From: Halopelagius fulvigenes
GTDB taxonomy: Archaea; Halobacteriota; Halobacteria; Halobacteriales; Haloferacaceae
Length of the DNA: 64,000 bases
Reading direction: 5' to 3'
Assembly: GCF_042662625.1 (NCBI RefSeq)
Contig: NZ_JBHSXH010000009.1
Location: 186,001 to 250,000 of the forward strand
Under the pieces are notes generated by a model that did not search any database, had not been told where the DNA came from, and saw only the letters and a program-made list of their open reading frames with translations. The first letter of the stretch is position 1. Each line of letters starts with the position of its first letter. Position numbers and translations under genes: made by a program. Positions 23,934 to 33,565 of this stretch are shown one piece after another.

Positions 23934-25619
23934 TCACCCCATCCGCGTCGCGCGCCGCCCGAACCCGCGGACGAACGTCTCCTCGTCGATGGCGAGGACG
24001 GTCGGACGGCCGTGCGGGCAGGCGTACGGGCGTTCGCACGCGCCGAGTCGTTCGACCAACGCCGCCGCGTCCTCCTCGCCGAGTTCGTTGCCCGCCTTCA
24101 GCGACGGGTGACAGGCGAGGTCCTTCAGCATCGCGTCTCGCCCCTCGTCGGGCGTCTCCCCGTTCGAGAGGGCGTCCAAGGCGTCGCGGACGCTCTCCGG
24201 CGAGGCGGCGCGTCCCATCGGCGCGGGGACGGCGGCGACGCGTACCGTCCCGCCGCCGAACGGTTCGACGTCGTACCCGAGCCGCTCCAGTTCCGCCCGC
24301 CTCTCTCTCGCCGTCGCGGCGAGTGCGGGCGACAGCGAGACGGTCGCCGGGGGGTCCACCGCCGCCGACTCGGGCGCGCCGTCCGCCGCGGCGCGCAGTC
24401 GCTCGTAGTTGATTCGCTCGTGGGCGGCGTGTTGGTCGACGACGAGCAGTTCGCCGTCGGACTCACAGAGGAGGTAGAGGCCGCGGTACCGCCCGATGAC
24501 GGTCGCGTCATCGAACTCCGAGTCGGCCTCCGAGAGCGGTTCCAGCGAGGTTTCGAGGTCCATGGCGAGTTCCCCGCTCCGCCGGAGGTCCGCGGTCGTA
24601 AGCGCCTCGGCGACGGCGTCGCGCACCGCCTCCGTCACGTCCTCCTGCGCCCGCAGTCTGACCTCGCGCTTCGCCGGGTGGACGTTGTGGTCCGCCCACG
24701 ACGGCGGAAGCGAGACGCTGACGACGGCGACGGGAGCGCGGCCGTCCGGCAACAGGTCGCCGTACCCCTCGACGACGGCGCGGCGAAGCGCGTTCGAGGG
24801 GAACGCCCGCCCGTTCACCGCCGTGTACACGTGGTCGCGCCGCGAACGCGTCACGGAGGGGTGCGCCAGCAGTCCCTCGACGCGCACGGCGGCTTCCTCG
24901 CCGCCGTCCGCGACGGTTCGCTCCGCCTCGAACGCCGTGCTCCGACTCGCCACGTCGCGGTCGTAGACGCCGAGGACGGCGTCGGCGTACGACCCCGACC
25001 CGGCGGTGGAGAACACCTCGCTCCCGCCGTGGACCACGGAGAAGGCAACGTCCGGGCGGGCGAGGGCGTACCGGGAGACGGCGTCGGAGACGCGGGCGAA
25101 CTCCGCGCGGGAGGACGCGAGCGAACGCCGCCGCGCGGGCATCTCCGCGAACAGATCGCGGACTTCGACGGTGGTCCCTCGCGCCCGCCCCGCGGTGGTG
25201 ACCTCCTTGTTTCCGTCTTCGACGCGGACGCGCGTCCCCCGCGGCCCGCCGTCGTTCGTCACGAGTTTGAGCGTTCCGGCGGCCGAGGCGATGCTCGGCA
25301 ACGCTTCGCCCCGGAAGCCGAGCGTCCGCACCGCCTCGAGTTCGTCGGCGTCCGACAGTTTACTCGTCGTGTGGCGTTCGACGGCGAGGGCGGCGTCCGC
25401 TTCGCTCATGCCGCGGCCGTCGTCGCGGACGCGGAGCAGGTCGGTACCGTCGCCCTCGACGGTCACCGTCACGCGGGACGCGCCCGCGTCGACGGCGTTC
25501 TCGACGAGTTCGACGACCACGTCCTCGGGGCGGGTGACGACTTCCCCGGCGGCGATGTGCGCCACCGTCTCGTCGTCCAGTCGTCTGACCGAGCGTTCGC
25601 TCGGGTCTGCGTCAGTCAT
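23934..25619 (-). CDS. mutL: DNA mismatch repair protein MutL
   Basis: A 561-residue MutL. The GHKL ATPase motifs are present in order: AGEVVTRPEDVVVELVENAV, DDGRGM, TSKL and TLGFRGEALPSIAS. After the transducer domain, the C-terminal region carries VDQHAAHERINYE near residue 395, matching the DQHAx2Ex4E motif of MutL nicking endonucleases. It also has CPHGRPT near residue 533, a second metal-site motif. So this is an endonuclease-type MutL, not the E. coli methyl-directed type. The start overlaps the end of mutS by eight bases; mutS and mutL form one leftward operon. Confidence 0.96.
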   Translation of the reverse strand: MTDADPSERSVRRLDDETVAHIAAGEVVTRPEDVVVELVENAVDAGASRVTVTVEGDGTDLLRVRDDGRGMSEADAALAVERHTTSKLSDADELEAVRTLGFRGEALPSIASAAGTLKLVTNDGGPRGTRVRVEDGNKEVTTAGRARGTTVEVRDLFAEMPARRRSLASSRAEFARVSDAVSRYALARPDVAFSVVHGGSEVFSTAGSGSYADAVLGVYDRDVASRSTAFEAERTVADGGEEAAVRVEGLLAHPSVTRSRRDHVYTAVNGRAFPSNALRRAVVEGYGDLLPDGRAPVAVVSVSLPPSWADHNVHPAKREVRLRAQEDVTEAVRDAVAEALTTADLRRSGELAMDLETSLEPLSEADSEFDDATVIGRYRGLYLLCESDGELLVVDQHAAHERINYERLRAAADGAPESAAVDPPATVSLSPALAATARERRAELERLGYDVEPFGGGTVRVAAVPAPMGRAASPESVRDALDALSNGETPDEGRDAMLKDLACHPSLKAGNELGEEDAAALVERLGACERPYACPHGRPTVLAIDEETFVRGFGRRATRMG

Positions 25620-28500
25620 CCAGTTTCCGTTTGAGTTCGTTCAGGGTGTTCAGGGCCTCCAACGGCGTCGTTCCGGCGATGTCGAGTTCGCGTATCTCCT
25701 CGGCCACGTCGCGTTCCGCGGGCGTCGCCTCGGACTGGTCGCCTCCGGGTTCTAACCCGTCCACGTAGGCGGCGAGCGTTCCGTCCGTCGGTCGTTCGTC
25801 GTCCGTCGAGGGGTCGCCGTCCGCGGACGGTTCGTCGCCGAACGCGCCGTTCTCGGCCCGGCCGTTCGTCGCTCTCTCTTGGCGTTCGGCGGAGTTGTGG
25901 CTTTCGCCGGGCGACCGTGACTCGGTTCTCGCTTCGGGTTCGGCGTCCGCTCCGACGCCGGTTTCGGCGCTCCGTTCGGCATCCGCGACGTACTCTCTGG
26001 CCCGTTCCACCACGGCGTCGGGGACGCCCGCCATCTTCGCCACCTCGACGCCGTACGACGAGGACGAGGCCCCCTCCGCGACGCGGTGGAGGAACGTCAC
26101 GTCCGGGCCGCCGGAGTCGCCGCCGTCGCCGTCGCCCCCGCGCTTGCTCACGGTGAAGTGGAGGTTGAACGCGTTCGGCAACTCGTCGGCGAGGGCGGTC
26201 AGGTCGTGGTAGTGCGTCGCAAACAGCGTCGTCGCGCCCACCTCGTCGTGGACGAACTCCGTCGTCGCGCGGGCGATGGCCAGGCCGTCCGCCGTCGAGG
26301 TGCCGCGGCCAACCTCGTCTAAGAGGACGAGCGAATCCTCCGTGGCGTTGTGGAGGATGTCGGTCAACTCGGCCATCTCGCGCATGAACGTCGATTGGCC
26401 GCCCGCGATGTCGTCTGAGGCGCCGACGCGGGTGAACACCCGGTCGAGAATCGGCAGTTCCGCGGCGTCGGCGGGGACGAAACTCCCCGCCTGCGCGAGG
26501 ACGGCGATGAGAGCCACCTGCCGCATGTACGTCGACTTCCCGGACATGTTGGGGCCGGTGATGACGGCGACGTGCCCGTCGGTGAAGTCCGCCTCGTTCG
26601 GGACGAACTCGTCTCGGGCGCGTTCGACCACGGGGTGGCGGCCCCCCTCGATTCGCACGTCCGCCGCGCCCATCTCCGGGCGGACGTAGTCGTGTCCGGC
26701 GGCGACGGCGGCGAACGATGTCAGCACGTCCAAGTCGGCGAGCGAATCCGCCAGCGACTGCACCCTGTCGGCCTCCTCGGCGACGGCCTCCCGCACCTCG
26801 CGGAACACCTCGTACTCCAAGGCGTCGGCTTTCTCCGCCGCGCCGAGAATCTCGTCCTCGCGGCGCTTCAGTTCGGGCGTGTAGAACCGCTCGGAGTTCT
26901 TCAGCGTCTGCCGCCGCGTGTAGTCGTCCGGCACCCTGTCGAGGTTCGGGTTCGTCACCTCGATGTAGTAGCCGTGGACCTGGTTGTAGCCCACGTCCAA
27001 GGAGTCGATGCCGGTTCGCTCCCGTTCGCGTTCTTCGAGGTTCGCCACCCACTCGCGGCCCTCCCTCTCCGTCGCGCGCAGTTCGTCGAGTTCGTCGTCG
27101 AACCCCTCGCGGACGACGCCGCCCTCGGTCACCTCCTGCGGCGGGTCCGGCCGGATGGCGTCGCCGATAAGGGCGCGCACGTCTTCGAGTTCATCCAACG
27201 ACTCCCGAAGCGAGACGAGGGCGTCGCTCTCCACCTCGGACATGGCGTCCTTCAGGTCCGGAACCACGTCCAGCGTCGCCTTCAGAGAGCGCAGGTCGCG
27301 GGCGTTCGCCCGGCCGCGGGAGACGCGCGCGATGAGTCGTTCCACGTCGTACACGTCGGCCAGGGAGTCGCGGACCGTCTCCCGCGCCATCGGCCGTTCG
27401 ACCCACTCTGCGACGGCGTCGTGGCGGCGTTCTATCTCCGATCTATCGAGGAGGGGTCGCCGAAGCCACGAGACGAGTCGCCGCCGCCCGAGGGCGCAGG
27501 CCGTTTCGTCCACCGCGTCCGCGAGCGTATCGCCGCTCCGGTGACTCCGCGACTCGAACAGTTCGAGGCTCCGCAGGGCCGTCGCGTCCAACTGCAGGGT
27601 CCGGCGGGGGTCGTACCGCCGAACCCGAGAGACGTAGTCGAGTGCGCCGTCGTCGCCCTGCGTGTACTCGGCGTAGTCCAGTAGCGCGCCGCACGCCCGG
27701 CGTTCCGTCGGGTTCGAGAGGACCGCCTCGGGGTTCGCGAGGTACGAGGAGAGCGTCTCGGCGGCCGACTCGGCGTCGAACGCCCCTGGGTCGTGGTCGG
27801 TGACCATCGCCTCGAACGCCAGCGACTCCGTGTCGAGGGCGACTCCGGGGCCGAAGAGTAGTTCTGCGGGTTCGAGTCGCTCCAGTTCCTCCGCGATTCG
27901 GAGTCGGTCGGCGCTCGTCACCTGACACTCGCCCGTCGAGACGTCGAGGGCGGCGAACGCGTACGTGTCGTCGCCGCGCCCGTCGCTCTCTCTCGCCACC
28001 GCGCCGACGTACGTCGCCGTCGCGGCGTCGAGCAGTTCGTCCTCGACGACGGTGCCGGGCGTGACGACGTTCGTCACCGCGCGGTCCACGAGTCCCGACG
28101 CCTCCTCGGCGTCCTCGACTTGGTCGGCGATCGCGACCCGATACCCCGAATCGAGGAGCGATTCGAGGTACGACGCCGCGTTGTCGATGGGGATACCGGC
28201 CATCGGGTACCGACCGGTGGAGTCCTCGCGTTTCGTCAGCGTCACCTCGCAGACGCGCGCGACCATCTCCGCCGCCTCGCAGAACGCCTCGTAGAAGTCG
28301 CCCACCTGGAAGAGAACGACCGCGTCGGGGTGCGCCTCGCAGAGGTCGAGATACTGCGACAGCATCGGCGTCAACTCCTCGCGGTTCGCAAGCAGTTTTT
28401 GCGGCGGTCCCTCGGGTCGGAGGTCCTCGTCCGACGCGCCCGCGTCCGGCGAACTCGCCCCGTCGTCCGCGTGCGTCTCGGTTCCGTCCGCGTCGTCCAT
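25612..28500 (-). CDS. mutS: DNA mismatch repair protein MutS
   Basis: A 962-residue mismatch-recognition ATPase. The mismatch-reading domain contains VLFQVGDFYEAFCEAA (FxE motif, residue ~68). The connector, lever and clamp regions follow. The ABC-type ATPase has Walker A ITGPNMSGKSTYMRQVALI near residue 648 and Walker B LLDEVGRGTSTADGLAIA near 728. A ~100-residue acidic low-complexity insertion (about 825-920) separates the ATPase from the C-terminal helix-turn segment AGTTPLEALNTLNELKRKL, which likely aids dimerisation. The ATG at 28498-28500 was preferred because the 22 residues before it are basic. It is the first gene of mutSL. Confidence 0.96.
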   Translation of the reverse strand: MDDADGTETHADDGASSPDAGASDEDLRPEGPPQKLLANREELTPMLSQYLDLCEAHPDAVVLFQVGDFYEAFCEAAEMVARVCEVTLTKREDSTGRYPMAGIPIDNAASYLESLLDSGYRVAIADQVEDAEEASGLVDRAVTNVVTPGTVVEDELLDAATATYVGAVARESDGRGDDTYAFAALDVSTGECQVTSADRLRIAEELERLEPAELLFGPGVALDTESLAFEAMVTDHDPGAFDAESAAETLSSYLANPEAVLSNPTERRACGALLDYAEYTQGDDGALDYVSRVRRYDPRRTLQLDATALRSLELFESRSHRSGDTLADAVDETACALGRRRLVSWLRRPLLDRSEIERRHDAVAEWVERPMARETVRDSLADVYDVERLIARVSRGRANARDLRSLKATLDVVPDLKDAMSEVESDALVSLRESLDELEDVRALIGDAIRPDPPQEVTEGGVVREGFDDELDELRATEREGREWVANLEERERERTGIDSLDVGYNQVHGYYIEVTNPNLDRVPDDYTRRQTLKNSERFYTPELKRREDEILGAAEKADALEYEVFREVREAVAEEADRVQSLADSLADLDVLTSFAAVAAGHDYVRPEMGAADVRIEGGRHPVVERARDEFVPNEADFTDGHVAVITGPNMSGKSTYMRQVALIAVLAQAGSFVPADAAELPILDRVFTRVGASDDIAGGQSTFMREMAELTDILHNATEDSLVLLDEVGRGTSTADGLAIARATTEFVHDEVGATTLFATHYHDLTALADELPNAFNLHFTVSKRGGDGDGGDSGGPDVTFLHRVAEGASSSSYGVEVAKMAGVPDAVVERAREYVADAERSAETGVGADAEPEARTESRSPGESHNSAERQERATNGRAENGAFGDEPSADGDPSTDDERPTDGTLAAYVDGLEPGGDQSEATPAERDVAEEIRELDIAGTTPLEALNTLNELKRKLDD

Positions 28501-28753
28501 GTGGTACCGAGGGCGACGAAGGGACAAAAGCGAACGGGAACCGCGGCGCGGACAGCGTGCGAACACGGCGTCCGTCTCCGAGCTTCCTCGCGTCGAGAGC
28601 GTCCGCCGGACGGATAGGACGGATGCCTGCGCCCAGCAAAGTTACGTTCGTTCGGATGCAACTCCGTTCCACGTGCGCGCGGACCATCCCCGCGTAGCGG
28701 TGAGACGCTACGCCCGTCGCGGCCTCTGGTCCGCCCGCAGTCCTCTTTGACAC

Positions 28754-29719
28754 ATGACCGACGCAGATGCAGTACCCGAACCGGAGACAGACCTCAAACC
28801 GACGCTCGACGTGGAGGATGCGTCGAACCTCGCCACGCGAATCACCGAGAACGTCGAACGCGTCATCGTCGGCCAGTCGGACGCGATAGAGCACATCCTG
28901 ATCACCCTCCTCGCCCGCGGGCACCTCCTGTTGGAGGACGTTCCCGGCGTGGGCAAGACGATGCTCGCCCGGTCGGTGGCCACGTCGCTGGACGGGTCGT
29001 TCAAGCGGGTCCAGTTCACGCCCGACCTCCTCCCCTCGGACGTCACCGGCGTCAGCGTGTTCAACCAGAAGACCAACGAGTTCGAGTTCCAACCGGGCCC
29101 CGTCTTTGCGAACGTCGTCCTCGGCGACGAGATAAACCGCGCGCCGCCGAAGACGCAGTCGTCGCTTCTGGAGGTCATGGAGGAACAACAGGTCACCGTG
29201 GACGGCGAGGCGCACGCCGTGCCGAACCCCTTCACCGTCATCGCCACCCAGAACGACGTCGAACCCGGCCGGACGTACGAACTCCCGGTGGCGGAGATAG
29301 ACCGCTTCATGAAGAAGATACGGCTCGGCTACCCCTCCGAAACCGAGGAGACGGAACTGCTCGGACGCATCGCGGGCGAACACCCCATCGACTCGCTGGA
29401 ACCCGTCGCCTCGACGGACGACGTCCGCCGCGCCCAACAGACCGTCTCGCGGGTGACCGTCCGCGAACCGGTTCGGTCGTACGTCTCCCGACTCGCCGCA
29501 TACACCCGACAGAACGCGGATCTGGGCGTCAGTCCCCGCGGCGCTATCGCTCTCGTCCGCGCCTCGCAGGCGCGCGCAGTCTTGAACGGCCGCGACTACG
29601 TCGTCCCCGACGACGTGCAGACGGAGGTTCGCTCCGTCTGGATACACCGCGTTCGGACCGGCGGCGACCGGAGCGCGTCGCTCATCGACGAGGCGCTCGA
29701 TAGGGTCGCGGTGGAGTGA
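28754..29719 (+). CDS. MoxR-family AAA+ ATPase
   Basis: A 321-residue MoxR ATPase. The acidic N-terminus leads to VERVIVGQSDAIEHILITLL. Walker A is EDVPGVGKTMLARS (GVGKT 65-69), Walker B is VVLGDEINRAPPKTQSSLLE, and the sensor region is FTVIATQNDVEPGRTYELP. The family acts as a chaperone with von Willebrand or DUF58 partner proteins to mature or insert cofactors and membrane complexes. It is the first gene of a compact trio moxR-DUF58-transglutaminase with gaps of three bases and an overlap, a widely conserved arrangement of unknown client. Confidence 0.92.
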   Translation: MTDADAVPEPETDLKPTLDVEDASNLATRITENVERVIVGQSDAIEHILITLLARGHLLLEDVPGVGKTMLARSVATSLDGSFKRVQFTPDLLPSDVTGVSVFNQKTNEFEFQPGPVFANVVLGDEINRAPPKTQSSLLEVMEEQQVTVDGEAHAVPNPFTVIATQNDVEPGRTYELPVAEIDRFMKKIRLGYPSETEETELLGRIAGEHPIDSLEPVASTDDVRRAQQTVSRVTVREPVRSYVSRLAAYTRQNADLGVSPRGAIALVRASQARAVLNGRDYVVPDDVQTEVRSVWIHRVRTGGDRSASLIDEALDRVAVE

Positions 29720-29722
29720 GCG

Positions 29723-30745
29723 ATGCGCCCGACTCGACGCGGAGTGGCGCTCCTCGTTGTCGTCGCCTCGGGCGTCGTCCTCGCGGCGGTGTTCGGGCCG
29801 CGGGCGCTGAACGCGCTGGTCCTCCCCGCCGTCGTCGCCCTCGCGGCGGCGGCCGTACAGGTGTACCGGGCCGACCCGCCGCGCGTCGAACGCAGGACGC
29901 CCGCCGCCGACTTCCCCGGCACCGCGGGCGCCGTGACGCTCTCTCTGGAGTCCGAGCGGAGCTACCCCGCGACGGTGACGGACGAACTCCCCGCCGCACT
30001 CGACGGCGACTCGACGCTCGACGTCGTCGTCGGCGGTGAGCCCGTCTCGTACGGGGTGACGTACCGAACGCGCGGCGAGCACGAAATCGGACCGCTCTCG
30101 CTCGTCGCGCGGGACGTTCTCGGGTTGGCGAAGCGCGAGATGGTCGCCCGGGGAACCGACTCCGTGGTGGTCTACCCGCCCGTCCGCCGACTCACGCGCT
30201 CCGCGACGCAGGACCTCTCGTCGCTCCACGACCCCGAACCGTCGAACCGCCGCGACGAGTTCGACCACCTCCGCGAGTACGCCCGCGGCGACTCCCTCCG
30301 GGACGTCCACTGGAAATCGAGCGCGAAGCGCAGCGACCTCATCGTCAAGGAGTACGTCCCCGAGTCCGACACGGAGAGCGTCCTGCTGTCCGCGGGCGGC
30401 GTTCGCTCCGCGGGCGACCGGATGGCCGAGGCGGCGGCGACGCTCTCCGTCCGCCTCGTCCGGAACGGGGTGCCGGTGACGCTCTCGACGCCCTCGGGCG
30501 TCGTCGAAGCGCCCGTCGGCGACGAACGGACGCTCCTCGAACACCTCGCCCGCGCCGAGAGCGGCCGCGTCCCCAACGAGTCGGCGGACGTGGTGGTCCG
30601 CGCCGGCGAGTCGAACACCGCCGTCGTCGTGGGCGGCGAGGAGACGACGTTCGAGAGCCTCGTCGGCGACGAGTCCGGCGAAGCGACCGGATTCGAAGGC
30701 GGCGACGCGAACCGAACCGCCCGCTTCGAGGAGGTGACGGCGTGA
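29723..30745 (+). CDS. DUF58-domain membrane protein
   Basis: A 340-residue protein. Two N-terminal membrane helices (about 8-25 and 28-45: GVALLVVVASGVVLAAVF and ALNALVLPAVVALAAAAVQV) precede a beta-rich domain and the DUF58 signature EYARGDSLRDVHWKSSAKR at about residue 190. Many DUF58 proteins are degenerate von Willebrand A domains. In MoxR operons the DUF58 protein is considered a partner or substrate adaptor of the ATPase. It is three bases downstream of moxR and overlaps the next gene by four bases. The last ~30 residues are low complexity. Confidence 0.9.
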   Translation: MRPTRRGVALLVVVASGVVLAAVFGPRALNALVLPAVVALAAAAVQVYRADPPRVERRTPAADFPGTAGAVTLSLESERSYPATVTDELPAALDGDSTLDVVVGGEPVSYGVTYRTRGEHEIGPLSLVARDVLGLAKREMVARGTDSVVVYPPVRRLTRSATQDLSSLHDPEPSNRRDEFDHLREYARGDSLRDVHWKSSAKRSDLIVKEYVPESDTESVLLSAGGVRSAGDRMAEAAATLSVRLVRNGVPVTLSTPSGVVEAPVGDERTLLEHLARAESGRVPNESADVVVRAGESNTAVVVGGEETTFESLVGDESGEATGFEGGDANRTARFEEVTA

Positions 30746-32985
30746 GCGCCGAGACGCGGGACCGCCTCGGGTCGCTCTCGGCGGACCGCACCCCCGGCGC
30801 GCGCGCCCTCGCACTCAGCAGCATCCTCGTCCTGACCGGCGCGTACCTGAGCGTCCTCTATCACGTGACGGACGTGGTGGGCGGTCGGACCGCCTTCCTC
30901 GGCATCGCCGCCGGGGCCTTCCTCTTGGCGACGCTGTTCGGCCGCTTCCTCGGCGTGCGCGTCGCCGCCCTCGTCGCCGTCGGCCTCCTCGTCGGCGGGT
31001 TCGGCCTCTACGTGTTCTCCCTGCCGCGGAGCCAACTCGAACTGCTCACGCCCGGGCGAATCCTCGCGGACACCGTCGCGCTCCTCACCGGCCTCTCCGT
31101 CCTGCGACTGACCGGGGCGAGCGTCTGGGCGATGGCCATCACCCCCGGTCCGGTGTTCCTCTCGTGGTACTTGGCGCTGCGGCGGCGCTACGTCGCCGCC
31201 GTCGCCGTCGGCGGCGTCGCCCTCTCCCTGTTCGTCCTGACGGGCGACGCCGGGCAGTTGACGACGCTCGTCGGCGTCGTCGGCGGCACCGTCGCCGTCG
31301 CGGCGGCGACGTTCGAACGGTACGGCGCGGGCGTCGCGCAGGTCGACGTGATGACGATACTCTTGGCCGCGATGATCGTCTCCGCGGCGACCGTCTCGGT
31401 GGTCCCCGGCGCGGAGGGCGCGCCCCTCCTCCCGAACCGCGGATCGCCCACGATGGAGGCGAACCTCGTGGACGCGCAGGACCGCATCGGCGTGGTCGGC
31501 AGCATCCGCCTGTCGCCGAAGGTCCGGTTCACCGTCAACAGTTCCGAACCGTCGTACTGGGAGACCGCGGCGTACGACCGGTACACGGGCGACGGATGGG
31601 TTCGGACCGGCAGCACCGACCCCTACTCCGGGCGGTTGCGCGGGCCGCCCGGCGCGTCCCGGACGGTCGAGCAGACGGTGACCGCGAAGGACACCATCTC
31701 CATCCTCCCCGCGGCGTGGCGGCCCGTCGAACTCGACGGCGACGTGGCGTCCGACGCCGAGGTGACCCAACAGGGGAACCTCAGGCCGACGCGGTCGCTC
31801 GATTCCGGCGAGCAGTACACCGTCACCAGCCAGATGCCGCTCTACACCACCGAGGAACTCCGCCGGTCCGGAACCGACTACCCCGAGGTGATAGAGGAGC
31901 AGTACCTCCAACTCCCCGACAGCACTCCGAACCGCGTCCGACAGAAAGCCGACGAGATAGCCGGCGACGAGGACAACCCCTACGACAAGGCCCGCGCCAT
32001 CGAGGCGTACCTCGAAGAGAACAAGCGCTACTCGCTGTCGGTCAGCCAACCGTCGGGCAACACCGCCGACGCGTTCCTGTTCGAGATGGACGCGGGGTAC
32101 TGCGTCTACTACGCCACGACGATGGTCGTCCTCCTGCGCTCGGAGGGCGTCCCCGCCCGCTTCGTCACCGGGTACACGCCCGGCGAACGGACCGGCGAGG
32201 GCCAGTACGTCGTCAGGGGCCTCGACGCCCACGCGTGGGTCGAGGTGTACTTCGAGGACGTCGGCTGGGTCCGCTTCGACCCCACGCCGTCCACGCCGCG
32301 GGAGACGGCCGAGTCCACCCGCCTCACGGAGGCGCGGCAGAACGGCGAGGAGGGCGTCGATACGGAGGCGACGGAGCGCACCGCCACGCCGACGCCGACG
32401 GAGGTGCCCGCCACCACCGACACCGACGCCGCCCCCGGCGACGCGTCGGACTCCGAGACGCCCACGCCCACCGTCGCGGAGGACGACGAGAACGCCGGCG
32501 GCGTCACCCCGTCGCCCGACGCGGTGCCGGGCGTCGAAACCTCGACGACGGAACCGGGCGGGAACTCGCCCATCCCGAGTCTGCCGCCGGGGCGGACGTT
32601 CGCGCTCGGACTCGTCGCCCTCGCCGGACTCGTCGCGGGGGCCCGACGAACGGGCGTCGCCGGACGGGCGTACCGCCTCGTCTGGCTCAGGTACCAGGGC
32701 GCGCACGACGACCCGTCGGAGGACGCCGTCCGCGCGTACCGACGGCTCGAATACCTCCTCGAACGGCGGTACCGGGCGCGGCGGACCGGCGAGACGCCGC
32801 GGGACTACGTCTCGTCGCTCCGCAGGGTCGGGCTGGACGACGACGCCCGCCGGGTGAGCGAGACGTACGAACGCGCCCGGTACGGCGACGGCGTCACCCG
32901 CGCGGAGGCGGACGAGGCGATAGCCGTCGTAGACCGCTTAGTGAAGGAGTCTACGCCGGTTCTCGGTCGCCTCCGGCGGAACTGA
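30742..32985 (+). CDS. Transglutaminase-like membrane protein (TgpA type)
   Basis: A 747-residue protein. Residues ~20-225 hold about six to seven membrane helices. A soluble region follows with a transglutaminase-like cysteine protease domain whose catalytic triad is intact: Cys454 in DAGYCVYYATTMVVLLRSEG, His497 in LDAHAWVEVYFEDVGW and Asp513 in VRFDPTPS. A T/P/D-rich linker (about 535-610), one more membrane helix (PGRTFALGLVALAGLVAGAR) and a cytoplasmic C-terminal DUF4129-like segment (YRRLEYLLERRYRARRTGET) complete it. The family role is unknown, with surface-protein crosslinking or maturation suggested. It is the third gene of the moxR operon. Confidence 0.9.
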   Translation: MSAETRDRLGSLSADRTPGARALALSSILVLTGAYLSVLYHVTDVVGGRTAFLGIAAGAFLLATLFGRFLGVRVAALVAVGLLVGGFGLYVFSLPRSQLELLTPGRILADTVALLTGLSVLRLTGASVWAMAITPGPVFLSWYLALRRRYVAAVAVGGVALSLFVLTGDAGQLTTLVGVVGGTVAVAAATFERYGAGVAQVDVMTILLAAMIVSAATVSVVPGAEGAPLLPNRGSPTMEANLVDAQDRIGVVGSIRLSPKVRFTVNSSEPSYWETAAYDRYTGDGWVRTGSTDPYSGRLRGPPGASRTVEQTVTAKDTISILPAAWRPVELDGDVASDAEVTQQGNLRPTRSLDSGEQYTVTSQMPLYTTEELRRSGTDYPEVIEEQYLQLPDSTPNRVRQKADEIAGDEDNPYDKARAIEAYLEENKRYSLSVSQPSGNTADAFLFEMDAGYCVYYATTMVVLLRSEGVPARFVTGYTPGERTGEGQYVVRGLDAHAWVEVYFEDVGWVRFDPTPSTPRETAESTRLTEARQNGEEGVDTEATERTATPTPTEVPATTDTDAAPGDASDSETPTPTVAEDDENAGGVTPSPDAVPGVETSTTEPGGNSPIPSLPPGRTFALGLVALAGLVAGARRTGVAGRAYRLVWLRYQGAHDDPSEDAVRAYRRLEYLLERRYRARRTGETPRDYVSSLRRVGLDDDARRVSETYERARYGDGVTRAEADEAIAVVDRLVKESTPVLGRLRRN

Positions 32986-33084
32986 GGCGGTCCGCTGACA
33001 GGTCCGCGCCCCGTCGCGTCCGTCGGCGCGGCGAAAACCGAACGACCGAACGGCGGTGCGGCGCGAGGTGAGTTCCCGATACTG

Positions 33085-33091
33085 TTTAATA
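33085..33091 (+). promoter_or_regulatory. TATA box of the aIF1 gene
   Basis: TTTAATA is centred about 30 bases before the ATG at 33118, in an otherwise GC-rich spacer. No ribosome-binding site lies between, so a leaderless mRNA is inferred. Confidence 0.6.
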
Positions 33092-33117
33092 TCCCGGTCT
33101 TGTACGTTCAACTCGTA

Positions 33118-33411
33118 ATGTCGGAAGTATGCTCGACGTGCGGGCTGCCTGAGGAACTCTGCGTCTGCGAAGACGTGGCCAAGGAGTCTCAGGAGATAGC
33201 CATCCGCATCGACGAGCGTCGCTACGGAAAAGAGGTAACGGTCATCGAAGGGTTCGACCCCAAAGACGTGGACATGGACAGCCTGTCTTCGGACCTGAAG
33301 TCGAAGTTCGCCTGCGGTGGCACGGTCGAAGAGGGTTCCATCGAACTCCAAGGTAACCACACCGGCCGCGTGGAGGACTTCCTCCGCGAGAAGGGCTTCA
33401 ACGTCGCGTGA
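33118..33411 (+). CDS. Translation initiation factor aIF1 (SUI1 family)
   Basis: A 97-residue SUI1/eIF1 homologue that binds the small ribosomal subunit and supports start-codon selection. The N-terminus MSEVCSTCGLPEELCVCEDV has a CxxC-x7-CxC cluster, typical of haloarchaeal aIF1. The SUI1 core reads IRIDERRYGKEVTVIEGFDP, FACGGTVEEGSIELQGNHTG and VEDFLREKGF. The ATG at 33118 is selected over the in-frame ATG 18 bases upstream because it fits the TATA spacing and the family start. Confidence 0.95.
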   Translation: MSEVCSTCGLPEELCVCEDVAKESQEIAIRIDERRYGKEVTVIEGFDPKDVDMDSLSSDLKSKFACGGTVEEGSIELQGNHTGRVEDFLREKGFNVA

Positions 33412-33565
33412 CCGTCCTCTAATCCCAGTCCGGCGTCGAGCCGTTTTCGGAGCGTCTCCCCCCTTGCCAGCGGTCGGACCGTTCGCCCGGGAGCGAGGGG
33501 CGGTCGCACCGTTTTCGCGGAATCTATCGCCGAGGGCGCACGCCGGTCGAACGGCGAGTCGCGCG

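Noticed and set aside
28501..28753. An 83-codon plus-strand frame between mutS and moxR
   Set aside because: Arginine- and serine-rich with no conserved feature; the region is needed for two divergent promoters.
27443..30814. A 1123-codon open frame on the minus strand across the mutS start and the MoxR/DUF58 genes
   Set aside because: Arg/Gly/Val/Asp-rich translation without domains, opposite to or in another frame of well-supported genes; high-GC shadow.
30172..32706. An 844-codon frame antisense to the DUF58 and transglutaminase genes
   Set aside because: Same reasons: composition artefact of high-GC coding DNA; the sense genes have catalytic motifs.
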